The translations under genes were made by a program, and so were the position numbers. Shown here piece after piece: positions 10,863-23,800 of a stretch of 64,000 nucleotides of DNA. The stretch covers positions 47,862,214-47,926,213 of the forward strand of contig NC_091017.1 of assembly GCF_041296385.1 (NCBI RefSeq), written 5' to 3'. The notes below the pieces were generated by a model. That model was not told the origin of the DNA. It ran no database searches and worked only from the letters and a program-made list of their open reading frames with translations. Every line of letters starts with the position of its first letter. The first letter of the stretch is position 1. Source of the stretch: Aphelocoma coerulescens. Taxonomy: Eukaryota > Chordata > Aves > Passeriformes > Corvidae.

Positions 10863-13800
10863 TACAAATGGAGGAAATTTCAGCTGTAAATACAAGGGCA
10901 CTGCACTAGGGATAGCTCCCAAATATCTCAAAGCAGTTGCTGCAGTGCGCTTCAGAGGTAGATTTTCTTTTCTTTGTCTGCCAGATTAATAAGAAAAATG
11001 TACAGCAGCCAAGAACTTTGATGCTCTGCATTAGAAGTGCACTTCCTAAGAGCACAGTCAACATGTACCCTTTTATCATAGAAGGGCAAAGTACTTAATG
11101 CTGCCCAAAATCATGGAGTTTACACAAGCAAGTGGTCCAACAGCCTTGCCTTTTCCTTTGAAACACTGAAAAATAAACTCAGATTTTGTCATTTTCTAGC
11201 TCTTCAAATTGTCCTTATGCTGTTTTCCTTTCTGTTTAGTTCCCCTTTCTCTTTGTTTATACTTGACTCCAAAGGAGAGTTCGGCACATTTATTCTGCTT
11301 ACTTCTCACAGAAAGAACACATGGGAGCAAGTAGCCAATAGACATTTTGCAATTTTGAATTGTATCAATTTCAGTCAGGAGTTTTCCATAGATCATGACT
11401 TCTGAATAAAAAAAAGTATCACCTTGGAAACAAACAGAGATTTTCAGAATGAAGTGCAAGTTATTTTCCTACAAGTGACAAATTACAATGTTAAAAACTA
11501 GTTTTCCTAGTAGAAATTTTGAGATAATCAAAAAGCCCCAATAAATCTCACTGTTTCTAAGAAGGGCTTTCCCTTTATGCATCAAAAAAATTAAAGCTCA
11601 AGGCTTTTATGTCCTGGATATTTTATTTGCTGAGGCAAAGTAAAGGTTGTGACGTGGGACTTTCATGTATTTAGTTTATCTCAAATAAAATAGATTCACC
11701 TGTGAGATACATCTGGTGTATATTACAGTCAAATATGTCACAGTTTAAACTGTAAGTGAATTACAATAACCAAGATCTGGACTGAGGAGGAGAAGGATTT
11801 GCTGACTACTACTTACCGCATTATGTGCTGTAAGAAACAGATATTAGAGCATATCTACACACTTGAACACCTTAGGACAGCTGTCAGGATAAATGTACAT
11901 TCAGGATCTAAAGCTTGTCACAGCTGGTTTCAGAACAAATATATGAGAGCTACATGCAGGGTGGTCCATTCCCTGCATGTTTGGAAAGACCTGGGGTTTA
12001 ACTGAGCTGGTAAGTATGTCTCTAGGCTGAACGGAAAATTTCAAATGCTGTAAAAGGCATAACAGTATGTGCATTTCTTAAGAAATGTAAGGCAGCTGAA
12101 ACACTTTGAAAACCTCTCCCCTCTGTTTGCACAGATAAGAGAAAACACACTGTATGTGGATGATTTGTCATATCCTTATGCAGTCACTCCTAAGTATATG
12201 ACAGACAGTCATGCATATCGTGAGCTGTGTTAATGGATGAATTCAGTTTCTTTAGATTAGCATTTAATGCCTTCCAAAAGGCTAGGCATGTGCACTGCTT
12301 TGTGTATTGCTTGGAATAAGTCCCATCAAAGTTGGGATTGGCAACACCTAGTCCTGGTGATCAGGCAGCTGCAGGTCTGAACTGAAGTAAGGGAAGGGGC
12401 TGCCCTAGTTGGGAGAAGGACAGGAGTTTAGAGCCTGTGACTCCCACTGCCCTTGTTGGACTTGATATGGAGAGCTGTCTGGGACCACATGGAAAGAGGT
12501 CAACTTGGCAGAGTATTCCTGGGAGAAATTGCAGTGCATAGAGACTCAGTGGCAGGCTTTCCAAGCTGAGACTTTATTATGTGAATAATAAACTCTGATT
12601 AGAATATTCACCTGGCATTGTTATAGATGTCTGCAAAATCTGAGTTAAGAATTTCAAAATTCCTTATAATCCACTGAAAGGAAGAGATCCTTCAGTATAC
12701 AATTTGTCTGTCATTTTAGACTAGGTGAATAGTATGATAATTACACATTTTATTCTTTATCCTTGCATAAGCAGTAAATTAACTGCATGACAACCCAGTA
12801 AAGGGTTGTCCTTACAAGGACAGATACAGGGAATTCTGATTCTATTATCAGCCTTACGGAGATGTTGGTCTCTGTTGATACATAATAGCCAATAAAACCT
12901 GTACGTGAGCAATAAGAACATCATGAAATGCTTCTGAATAGAAAACATACACTCTCATCACCATTTGGCTACTTGTTAGCTTACAAATTATTCGTGTGTG
13001 TGATATTCTGTAATTCACAAAATACAGGCCATCCTAGCTAAGATACCACTAGAGGAACTGGTATTCCTGATACCAAGTCCCCAGTTCGAAAGTCTGGAAA
13101 GAGAGTCTTTAATTCATAGGCCATAGGGCATTGCTTTGATTGTCTAGTTATGTTGGTTATTGCAGAAGGAGGAGGTAAACCCAATGAGTAAAGACAATAC
13201 TCAAAAGATGTATTAGAGCCAAACAATTGCCTTCTGCATGATAATAAGTAAATAAATAATTAACTACAGAAAACCAAAAAGCATAATATAGGAAAATAAA
13301 AGAAAACTGTGAAAATGCTTGAAATGAGGGCTTTCAGTGTTCTCAGAGAAAAAGGCTTACAATTTTTTAGAAACATGGTTTGCTCTTGGATTAAGATAAT
13401 TTAATATAACACCCATAAAATAAGTTTTCATCCATTTCTCAGATGAAAATTCTCTGGATTATCAGAAAATTACTTCTTTAATGCTCAACTCCTAGTACAC
13501 CCCAAAATGCTTGCCATGTTAGATTTTAACAGGGACATTTTATATAAAATTTGTAAAAGAATATTAATTGTAGGTCAATTCCTGCCTTGATACTGGGCAG
13601 AACTCTACATTACTTGTTTCTCTTTGCAGAGAATGAAGAAATAAAATCAGAAATTTCGATTAATGATTCAGTGATTTACTAAATCTTAACACCTTTGCCA
13701 CAGTATTTTTCAAAGCTGATGGTACTTTTCTCTCCCTTACAGGAACTTAGTATTGTGTGTCTTCAGAAAATAATTCCTGGCCATGTCCACTTCATGGTAT

Positions 13801-14081
13801 GACCAGAGTAAGTTAGCTGAAAGATTCAATTTTGCACTTGGTGTAAAAATCCCAGTTAGACCTCTACATGCTTTATTGTTGTGACAATAACTTGACATTG
13901 GTCAGTTATATCGATAACACAAACATGCAAAAAAGAAATTTAAAAAAAATTAAAAAAACAACTTGCCATAAAAATGCATTTTCTATCTGAATAATGAATG
14001 TACTTATTTTCTATGCCATACAATTTCAGAATAATGCATTAATTACCCCTTTTTCACTATGACCATTGTTAATGCCTAATT
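10863..14081. other. Unannotated DNA
   Basis: Nothing recognised. A somewhat more GC-rich patch lies at about 12360-12560 with a 67-codon minus frame of unknown type. A tRNA-B-box-like string at about 13082 (CCAGTTCGAAAG) is not part of a foldable tRNA. Confidence 0.55.
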
Positions 14082-14116
14082 AATAATAATAACAACAACA
14101 ATAATAACAAACAAAA
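14082..14116. repeat. Imperfect (AAT/AAC)n trinucleotide tract
   Basis: A run of AATAATAATAACAACAAC type units followed by AATAATAACAAACAAAAAT. Simple-sequence DNA with no sign of function. Confidence 0.85.
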
Positions 14117-15559
14117 ATACTGGCCTCATTCAGTACAAGGCATTATTAGTTGTTTGCCGCTGAAATCCTACACAAGGAAAAGGGTTGATATGGAGTAAAA
14201 CATTGCAATTTACTAATTGATGTTCTGTAGTTTTCTCCAAATGCAAAACCCACACTACCTCTAGAATCTTACAGTCTGAAAGACAATTTGTGAAGTGGCT
14301 TAAATTAGATGCAAACAGAAAGTTTAATCCACGTACGTAATGATCTGATAAGCGACATTTCTGCATATTTGCATATATATTATTTAAAGAGAGCCACAAG
14401 CTTGGTTTGATTAAAATGGAGCCTTAGTGAAAAAAACAGAGGAATGCCTTCTCAGACACCTTCAAAAGTGTGAATGTAGCAAGGTCTTATCACACCATAA
14501 TTTATTTTAAATTCTGTTAAGTGCAGCAGTAAGTTTTAGCCTTATTCTTTTTCCTTCCAGAAAATATTTGAAGTAATAAATAGCTCACTGATTGGAGCTA
14601 TTTTAAACTTAGCAAGTTAAATACTTAACATTCTTTTTCTATAGCATGTTTGCCAGTCATCTGGGGAAATAAGTGTTCCTTATAAAAAGAACCACACTGA
14701 AGCAATTCAGATACTTCAAAGCCTTAGGTTGCCTGCCAGAACTTGCTTTAATGTATTTGTTTTGTGAAATTTAAACAAGGGACACAATATTTATATGTGT
14801 ACTCTATCATTATGCAATTTGTCATTTTAGAAGTCATTCTTAGGGCTAGGCATTTTCAGAGCTATAAAAATGTTTATAAATCAGATTATAAAGTGATACA
14901 GTAGATATAAGTTTGCTTAATGCACAGGACAGGGAGTCATAAGAACACAGACTTGTTCTGACTTCACTAATGACGTGATGGGAGAAATTTTTCTGCAACA
15001 TTTAAGTTTAAGCCTTTGTAGAAGAAGAAAGGCAACATCAGCAGCAGGGAGATGGGGATACACAAATAGATATGCTCCCTTCAGACAACCTTATCCCTCA
15101 TAAACTGCAATCAATCCTCCTCTGCAGTTTGGTTCACCAAGATCCACAGATTTCTTTCTAGGAAGAAACAACAACTGAAAAGCTCAGTCAGTGTGGCTTA
15201 TATAAATTTTCTTTTCTCTCCCTTTCAGTTCCTAATGGGAAAAAAAATAGGAAATTATAATCTGCTGTTGAAAAAATGAGGATATTGACTCTCATATTCC
15301 TTCTTTGTTCTGTAGGCTGTGACACGAGCACTGAGATGTTGCAAGGATTTAAATGATTGGAATCTGGCTGTGTCTTGGGACATCTAAGCCTGCCATCCTG
15401 CTGCCCATCTGAGACTTCCTTAAGTGAGACCGACAACTGAAAAACTAGGCTTATTTGGGATTTAGAAATATTTACTGTGTTTCTGCAGGTAACAAACCCA
15501 TGACAGCAGCATTACTGTCAAAAATGAGGTGTACTATACACCACACAAATCACTGTCTA
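14117..15559. other. Unannotated AT-rich DNA
   Basis: Nothing recognised. Short minus frames at 14130-14399 and 15188-15436 have no known domains and are taken as chance. Confidence 0.55.
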
Positions 15560-16660
15560 GGCAAACTGCCTTTTAAAAAGGAGACTGAATGCGTCCAGCT
15601 GTGTGCTCTGTTTTTCTAAGTGCATCCAGCAGCAAAGTGTATTGAACATTTCTTTGTCTCAACCTCCACACTCCCAGTGAGTGGGTCATTTGACTCATCA
15701 AGCTTCTACCATTGTAGACACCTCCCCATGATGGGGTATGCTTTTTCTGATTGAGGTTTAATTGGCTTTTATTTCCCTGGATCTTCCCTCTTGGATTCTT
15801 CATGATGTAAATGACTTTTTTTTTTTTTTTCCACAGCAATGTGGAGCTTCCTGAATAGGGAGTGGCCTCTCATTAAAACATCCCTTAGCAATCACAGGTG
15901 CATCTCTTCCAGTGTCAGCTTCAGTATGTCAAATTGACTTGAGTGGTTATTACCTTTGGTATTCCTCTGCTGCTGTCAGTACTTCACTCCCCCACATCCT
16001 GTCACTAAGGGTCTGAGAGGCTTGAGGACAGAACTTGATATTCAAGGTCAGTGTAAAGAGAGCATTGGTTGTCTGTTTCCTCTATCTTTTGTTACTGGAG
16101 GGTCATGTAGGCCTAAAAGACAGGACTCTGCCTGCAACAAGAGTTACACAGCTAGGTGTTAACTTGCAGAATGTGCCCATGGCCTTCTATCTCTTTCCCA
16201 GTCACTGACAGAGTTGGGGAAACCACAGTCTGACTCCCTGTGCTCACTGTCTTAACCCTGCAGAGCCCTGTAATCATCCTTGAATTGCTCAAGATCTCCC
16301 TGGCCAGTAATATCAGTATTGAAATGAATGAGTAGAATTCTTTCTCTGTGAAAAGAGAACAGTCTGTGGGCTGGATAGTAGATTAAATTTGTTCCACTAC
16401 TATGGAAAGGCAGTGCAGAGCCTTATAACCAGTCTGCTCTTGTCTTGGAGTGAGTTGGTTATAGCTTGGTTTAGCAGTCAGTAACTGCTGCCTGACCTGT
16501 TTTAGCTTCAGCAATGGGAACTGTCTCTGGTAAAGCCATAAGAGTCCTGGGGAACCACTGTGCAAAAAGCAACAGACCCTTGGGGTAACAGGGCTGGGGG
16601 ATGCTGAGGGGCATCTTTCAAACTTTAGCTGCAAAACAATGAAAAGAAAGCAATGCATTT
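15560..16660. other. GC-elevated block with an exon-like start, unidentified
   Basis: This 1.1-kb block is less AT-rich than its flanks and holds several 60-90 codon open frames on both strands, none recognisable. A 15-T run followed by CCACAG (15816-15836) makes a strong-looking plus-strand splice acceptor, and CACAG|GTGCATC at about 15895 a possible donor. The frame reading from ATG at 15840 stays open for about 32 codons. It could be a noncoding-RNA exon, a worn repeat or chance. Confidence 0.3.
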
Positions 16661-17897
16661 CAAAAAAATAAAGGAAAATAATAACATTTGTGCTCAGCTT
16701 TTAGGAGAAATTCATGATCTCATGCTTCTCCTGGGAAGGGGGAGGAAGAAACTCTCTTCATGAACATGATAGTCCTTCCTCCAAAGACAGCACAATGCCA
16801 ATGACCCCCATGCCACGTTCTCTTCTCCTAGAAAATTAAATTTTCATCCTTAGGATTCAGGGGGTCATCAGGAAGGTTTCAGTAGAACAATGGTTTTGTG
16901 TAATAAGTTTACCTGTATTATTAACACAGCTGTTCTGCATCAGTTTGGACTGTGCATGTTAGTATTACACAATTTGGACTTCTAAGTTGTTAAAACATAA
17001 ATTAGAATAACAGTAAATTCTTAGATTTCCCTTAGACCTGTATCAGTGGTGTGTTCCCCTTGGCTGACAAGATTTAGAGCACTGTGTCCTGTTCTGCTTT
17101 ATCACTGTTATCACACTGGGTCTGGCAGCCCCATGCAGTGACTGGGCCCACTGTGATCATGCCTCTGCACCAGCTGTGGATTATCATTTTTTATCTTATT
17201 ATACAAAGTATTTTTGGATAATTCTATTCTGGGTAACAAGTCTGATTAATCTGCCTGAACCAAGCAGTCTGCTTCACCAAGTGTATGAAGTTTCGGTGAA
17301 TAACACTTAATAATTTGAGCTTCTGCATGATATTACAAACTGAGGGAAAAGTGTCTTTCAAAATCTTCTCCAAGGTATAATTTTTCTACAGAAGTTTCAG
17401 CTACTCGAGTGCAAGATAAATCTATCATACTTCTAATTTCAATGGCCTATACACAATGGTAATCTAAAGGCAGCCACTTGTATTGGGCTAATGCAGCCTG
17501 ACCTGGAAATAGTAAAGGAGATTGTTCATAGTGATGATTATTAAAATAAGTAACAAGATTTTATTCCAGATATACACAAGTAGACTATCACCTCTGAGTG
17601 AGTATACCTATACTGTTTCTCCAGCAGTGAAGAAGCAAACTGGTGTGTGTTTTATCTAATGGAAATGCATAGACACCTATATGCACATGCAGGTGTTTGT
17701 ATGATTCCAATATAGAACATGAGATTTTTTGAAAAAATAATTTAAAATAAAACTCTGTAGGAAAGACAATATCTGTATCACAGAGTATGATTCATGCTGA
17801 ATGCTTACTAATGCTTGCTTCTTCTAAAAAAAGACTTAAATAGAGTCACAAAATCATGTTCTATTTTTATAAAGTCAATTAATTCTCCTTTATTTTA
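16661..17897. other. Unannotated AT-rich DNA
   Basis: No gene or repeat is recognised. Confidence 0.6.
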
Positions 17898-18486
17898 TGA
17901 GTCTAACCCCAGCTGGAAACTAAATACCACAATCTCTCATTCGCTCTCCCCCTTCCTGGTGGGATGGAAAGGAGAATCAGAAAAAAAGTTAAAACCTGCG
18001 GGTTGAAATAAAAATAGTTTTATAATTGAAATAAAGTAAAATATAGTAATAATAATAATAATAAACCCAATATTAATAATAATTGTAATGAAAAGGGGAT
18101 AGAGAGACAGGAATAAATCCCAAGGAAGAAAATCAGTGCACAATAAAATTACTCACCACTTGCTGGCCAATGCCCAGCCCATCCTGAGCCGCCATTGGCA
18201 GCTTCTGGAAACTTCCCCCCAGTTTATATCCTGAGCATGACATTCCATGGTATAGAATATCCCTTTGGTCAGTTCAGGTCAGCTGTCCTGGCCATGCTCC
18301 CTCACAGCTTCTTGCTCACTTCCTCACCAGCAGAGCCTGGGACACTGAGAAGTCCTTGACTTGGGGTAAGCACTGCTTAGCAACAACCAAACACCAGTGT
18401 GATATCAACAGCATTCTCATACTGAATTAAAGTTTGTACCAGCTACTAAGAAGAAAATTAACCCTTTCCCAGCTCAAACTTAGACA
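17898..18486 (-). mobile_element. Solo LTR of an avian endogenous retrovirus, antisense
   Basis: Read on the minus strand, it opens with TGTCTAAGTTTGAGCTGGGA and contains, in order: a TTAATTTTCTTCTTAGTAGC block, GCTAAGCAGTGCTTACCCCA, a GGTATTCTATACC-type block with a CATG core, a TATA box (TATAAACTGGGG; plus coordinates 18223-18228), an (ATT)n-rich stretch with polyadenylation-like AT-rich DNA at about 18003-18065, CAACCCGCAGGTTTTAAC, and CAGCTGGGGTTAGACTCA at its end. This order is that of a common avian ERV LTR of about 590 bp. No gag, pol or env sequence flanks it on either side, so it is a solo LTR. I see no clear target-site duplication, and the plus-left edge is worn. Confidence 0.82.
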
Positions 18487-20880
18487 CTTCTATAACTCAA
18501 ATAACATAAGAAAAGAAACATAACGTAAGAAACATAACATAAGAAATTACTTGAAGTGCACATTAGAAGAGGCGTGGAGTTCTCATGAGAAATGAACTTT
18601 TTCCTTTTAATATATCAAAAATTTCAGCATAGCATGTGTTTTAAAACAAATATTGCCTAGAAGTCTAAGCAAAGACTTGCATTTGGTGGATTTTACAGAA
18701 TGAAGCTCCCCAGACACTGAAGTTTTATTTCTCACACATTCTCATATGGCACCTTGGCATTAACAGATGAGCTTTTCTTGGAGATCTTGCATTCACTGCT
18801 TGTCTCACAGAACATTTTCATGTACAACCCATTCATGTTTGTTCACATACATCATATGCTTCAACATTTTGTCTTTGTAATGAAAAATATAGCTATAAGA
18901 GGCATTTTAAGCCATGGAAATATTTCTATGACTTCAAAATTTTTTGTTTGTTTGTTTATAAACTTGATTTTCCTTTATTCCTGTATGTCTGTGCAAGTCC
19001 TTGAAATTGTTCAAGTGTATTTACACTAAGACACCAGCTGGAAGAAAATTAGGTACAGCTCAGCAACTTAGGTGGCACAATAGTTCCATCGGGACTAAAG
19101 AGACATCTGTCCATCTTAATGATTAAAACACGTATAATTACATCTATATAAGGAACAGATGAACTGTCTGACATGACATAATTTCTGGATGTTTATGTAT
19201 ATTATGCTTCTTGCATTATGAAGAAGCTATCTGTTTATTTGTTTCTGTGCTGGAGGCTGCTGCTCCCTTAGCAGGGATGGTTGACTTGATACATGGACAT
19301 TACTGAGCTTCTTTTACCTATACTCCAGTATATTAGCCTGAAGGGAAATCAATATCCCCTTTTTTACCTTAACATTGGGTTATAAACTGCAAGGGTCCAG
19401 GAACTGACTCATGAGTCCCTCAGTGTTGCCTTTCTCTGTAAGTCGTGTTACTTAGAAAAGGGTCAATAAGTTCTGAACCTAGTATTTGGGGACCATGGAG
19501 ATCCTGACTCCAACTCAGGATGTTTCCCAAGTATGTACAAAGTTGAATTATTTTTTTTTAAATTAGATGATCTTTTGTGTAGTCAAAGAGTAGCTAGTTC
19601 AACCACACAATGAATGAAAGCAGATTTTTTTGTACCTGAACCTGCACTGTCATCCTAGATGAATGTCTAATGTAGTTGAAAAGACAACTAGCAATGTATC
19701 AGTGCAGAGAATGACTTATACACTTCAGTGCTGGTGCACCTAGTGCAGTAACAAACTTACAAACAAATAAAGCAGAAAAAGGGAAAGCTGTATTAAAATT
19801 GCAACCTGAACTGCCTCTGAGTCGCGAGCTTTTGCTAATTTTGGGCTAAAAACCAGCTCTTGTCAACGATGCTTATGACAGCCTCAGCAACTTTTAAGAT
19901 GAATAAAAAGCTTTCACTTCAAAATGGATTTCAATATGACAGGGATAAGAAATATGTAATGCAAATAGAAGGGCATCTGTGAGTCAGTCAGGTCTATGAC
20001 TAACATAATAAATAAGATTTGTTAGCCAGGAACTTTCAAAAGAGTTTTAAGCATTCCTTATATACTACAAGCTACAGATTTGGTACCCTCAGAGTGTTGG
20101 TAGAGATTCGGCTTTAAACAATACAGGACATTAAGCTTGAAACATCAATATGTGTCAGACTTACACTTTGCGAGACAGAAGATATATGATTCTTATTGCC
20201 ATAATGATTACAGGTGTAAGAGTTCTAATATCAAAGCTCTATTATCCTGCTTCTGAAAGCTACCAGGAACTTGTGTCCTACAGAGAACCAAACAGCCATC
20301 TTATTAATCAAATTTTTCACAGAAAACCTGCTCTCAGCTCTTCAGCACTTGAAGTGTACACTCAAATAATGTCTTCTGCTTGTGAAAGGAATAGGGAGCT
20401 GGCTACCTGAATAATATGTGAATATTGCTCAGTAGACACTGAGCAGTCAAGGCTATCCCAAAATATTTTCAAATAAAATATAGGGTAAATTAAGTGTGAG
20501 AAGGAAAATTATATAAGGGACTAAATTAACACACGGAAATCAACATACACATTTTCCATGGTTTAAATTACAAGGTAGCTTTCCATGCTGTAAGAAATAA
20601 TTCAAGAACTAGTGAGAAGGAAGGGAAACAAGGCTGCAATGCAGGAACAACTAGCCAGAGAATGATGATAAATTTATATTAAAAAATCCATAAACAAATC
20701 ATAGACATGTTTTTTTTTAATCATATTTGTTTCACTATTTGACCAAATTAAGGAATGTGGGCAGACAGTGGTGCTGGAGTCAACTACCAACTGGCAGAAG
20801 CTGCAGGAATAATATCTGTGTCCAATTTTATCTGGTAAGACTTCTCCCTTGTTCTTTGTTCCTGCCTAGGACAAGTTCTG
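18487..20880. other. Unannotated AT-rich DNA
   Basis: Next to the LTR, at 18499-18547, is an imperfect repeat of ATAACATAAGAAA-type units. Beyond that nothing is recognised. Open frames at 18754-19029 and 20150-20410 lack known domains. Confidence 0.55.
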
Positions 20881-23800
20881 CCCTTTCATGAAGATGAAAA
20901 AGATATTTTTGAGTGAGGGGTGGAACAGGAAGAAGTTGAGGAATGTGGTTTCTCTCCATATTCTCCATGCAAGTAAGAAGAAAGGAGAAGAAACAAAAAA
21001 GAATAAGAACATTTTATTATTTAGGAGTAAAGAGATATCTGATCCAGAATTCATTTTGCATTTTCCCTAATTTTCCATTTAGATTTTATTTGCTCTTCCC
21101 ATATTGTTACATAGAAATTAAAAAATTAAGTTAATGTGGTAAATCTCAGTGAAATCTAGCACAATTTCTCTAGCATTTGAAGTCTCTAATGGTATACTGG
21201 AACTTTTTCTACTTTTGACTGAAGGGAGTGTATTTCCAAACCATGCCTCCCTCCTGTTCCAGTCTTTTCAGAATGAGAGATGATGGATTTTAGAATTGTT
21301 TTCAAAGTCCTTGAAAATCACAGGACCAAAAAGCAGGTGACAGTATTTTTCCTGGAGATCTCAGGCTCAAACAAGCTACAAGCTCAGATCTACAAGCTAC
21401 AAACAAGCTTCCTGTGTTTTGAGAGTCAGGGACAACTGATATTCTATACATGTTCTCTTTGTTTAGATCTTAAGATACAGCTTTGCATTTCAGGCAGACT
21501 CCCTGGTGGCAATGCTTTTTATTAAGCAAAAATCCTAGGTTAGTCTTTTTGATACCTAGCTTCAGTAACATACTAATTTGGTAGTTCACTTGTTTACTAA
21601 ACTATTCATCCAAGCTATGTGAGGGAACAATCTAGATGTCTACTTGTCTTTGCTAGTCTGAAGTTCCTTACCATCTCTTAATAGGTGATAGGGACAAATT
21701 CCTAACTCTTAGAACTGCCACAGATTTGGATAGAAATTTTCAACTCAGGCAGTACAAAGATATTTGTCTTGCAAACAAAAATCTTTAAGAAAAGTTTCAG
21801 CATTACAAAAAATTGAATCCAAAGAGGTATTCCCATCACCTGGCATAAAAATGATGAATGACAAAACCCACATAACTTGAAAGTAATAATTTTTTCATTA
21901 AAGTAGCAGAAAATCCAAATTAACAGCTTCAAACTGGCATTATCTACTATTAAAAGATCTATAACAAGCAACTTTCAAACCAGCATGAAACCTAATTATA
22001 GAATATCTTTGCTGTGGTGGCTTCTATTTACATCTGTTCAAGCACAGAAGTAAATAATCCAGGCTTTCCTATAACATCAGCATGTTCCTGACCTTTATTG
22101 ATGACACTTCTGAAGGAATTTACTGCGTTTTGAAGACTGATGCTGCTGGCATTGAGTTCTATGACAAAGCTTCAGTTTATTCCATTGCAGAAAAACTATG
22201 GGTAATGTCAGATATGTGATAGATTACATAGAAATACTTTTTAACTTGTGCATTTCCCTTCCGTACTAACTTTTTTTCCTCCTTTCAGCCCCTCCACAGA
22301 ACCAAATTCACTCTTTCTGTGCAGTAGTAGGGGCAACAGCAATGGGTAATATGCAGGCATATTTACCACCGTTTTATCTCCATTTGCCACTTTACTGGAT
22401 GTAGCTATCCTCCTGGAAGGTACTCATCACATCCCTTTACTCACCAGGGCATTGTCTCTTAAGATTTTCTTCAGTTATTTGAGACTCAAATATGTATGTA
22501 TTTACATTAGTACTAAATCTTCTCATCAAGCAGTACTGGACCACAAAAAAAATTGTTAAAAAAGAGAGATACTGAATCATCACATTCTTCAGGAATCTAT
22601 CTCCACTCAGAAAGTGATTACACTGGAGTTGCAGAAGACATGGAGTTTAATTGGTAGTAGATATTAAAATGTGTTCAATCTGAAGGCTCTGTTGTCCATC
22701 CTTCTGCCATTATCTGGACATTTCACTCGCATACATACATTCACAGATATATTGTTAATATGGTTAATATAGAGTTGTGAGTCATATAAAATTGTGGTAT
22801 TTGCACTGTTTTGTCTTTTTCATAAAAATACATAGGGCTACGGGTTCAGACTGCATAAAACTAGCATACAAATCAACCATACTTCACATTTGAGAAAAAA
22901 TATGACAGTTTCTTTTCTTATTTACTACTGCTCTTATCGCAAGAAAGGTGGATGCTTCAGGAACAAGCAGACCTGTGGCACCAAGACCCCAAGTCTGAGC
23001 TTCTTCTGTTACTGATCCTGCCAAAAATGATGGAGAGGGGAAGAGGGTGAAAACTCTTCTCTGAAACAAAACTTGCTTCTGAAAAATGGCTGGCATTTTA
23101 CAGGCTACTGCCATCTTTCAGAACCTTTCATCTCTAATGCATGTCCTCTTAAATTTTATCATTATGGTCTAGAATTGTTCAGGCACTCAAGAAACTACCT
23201 GGAATTTGAGTTGCAATAGTCATTCAAGACCTTTGTTTCTAGAGCAGTGACACACCACTGGTATGTAAAGTAACACTTTCGGGCCCAAACAGTAGTTAAT
23301 TGATGTAAATTAGAACAATTGATCCAAGTTTCACTCCTCTCTAGAAGTTAATTTATTTACTTCAAGCCGAGCAGTTTAGCACCAGTGTCTTAGAATTTTA
23401 ACCACTTGAATTCAGGGTCAGAAATATTTTTATAATTTTGTAATTTTGTAATTCTCTCAGTTGAAAAGGGTTGCCTGCTTCTTTCCTAGTTTCCTACTCT
23501 CTAGCTTAGACAGACAGTAACAATCTCCATGTATATTTTTTTTGGAGCTTACACAGGCTTGTTAAGGAGACAAGTTACCTGAAAGTGTGGCTTTTCAATG
23601 CTCAGTTTCTGTTTAAAATTTGCCTACTGCAATTGTTCATACTACAGATGATCCCTGACTTATTCACTTAATGAACTACTTGTGTTTATTTTGTTGTTTG
23701 CACATTGATTCTACTGTTGCTTTTCAAGGTTAAGTAATTTATTGATTAGCTTGAATTGTAAACACACTTTTTAATTTACCCTTTAAGAACAATAGTATGT

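Noticed and set aside
13078..13100. tRNA-like B box (AGTTCGAAAGTCT)
   Set aside because: No matching A box, anticodon arm or acceptor stem can be placed around it.
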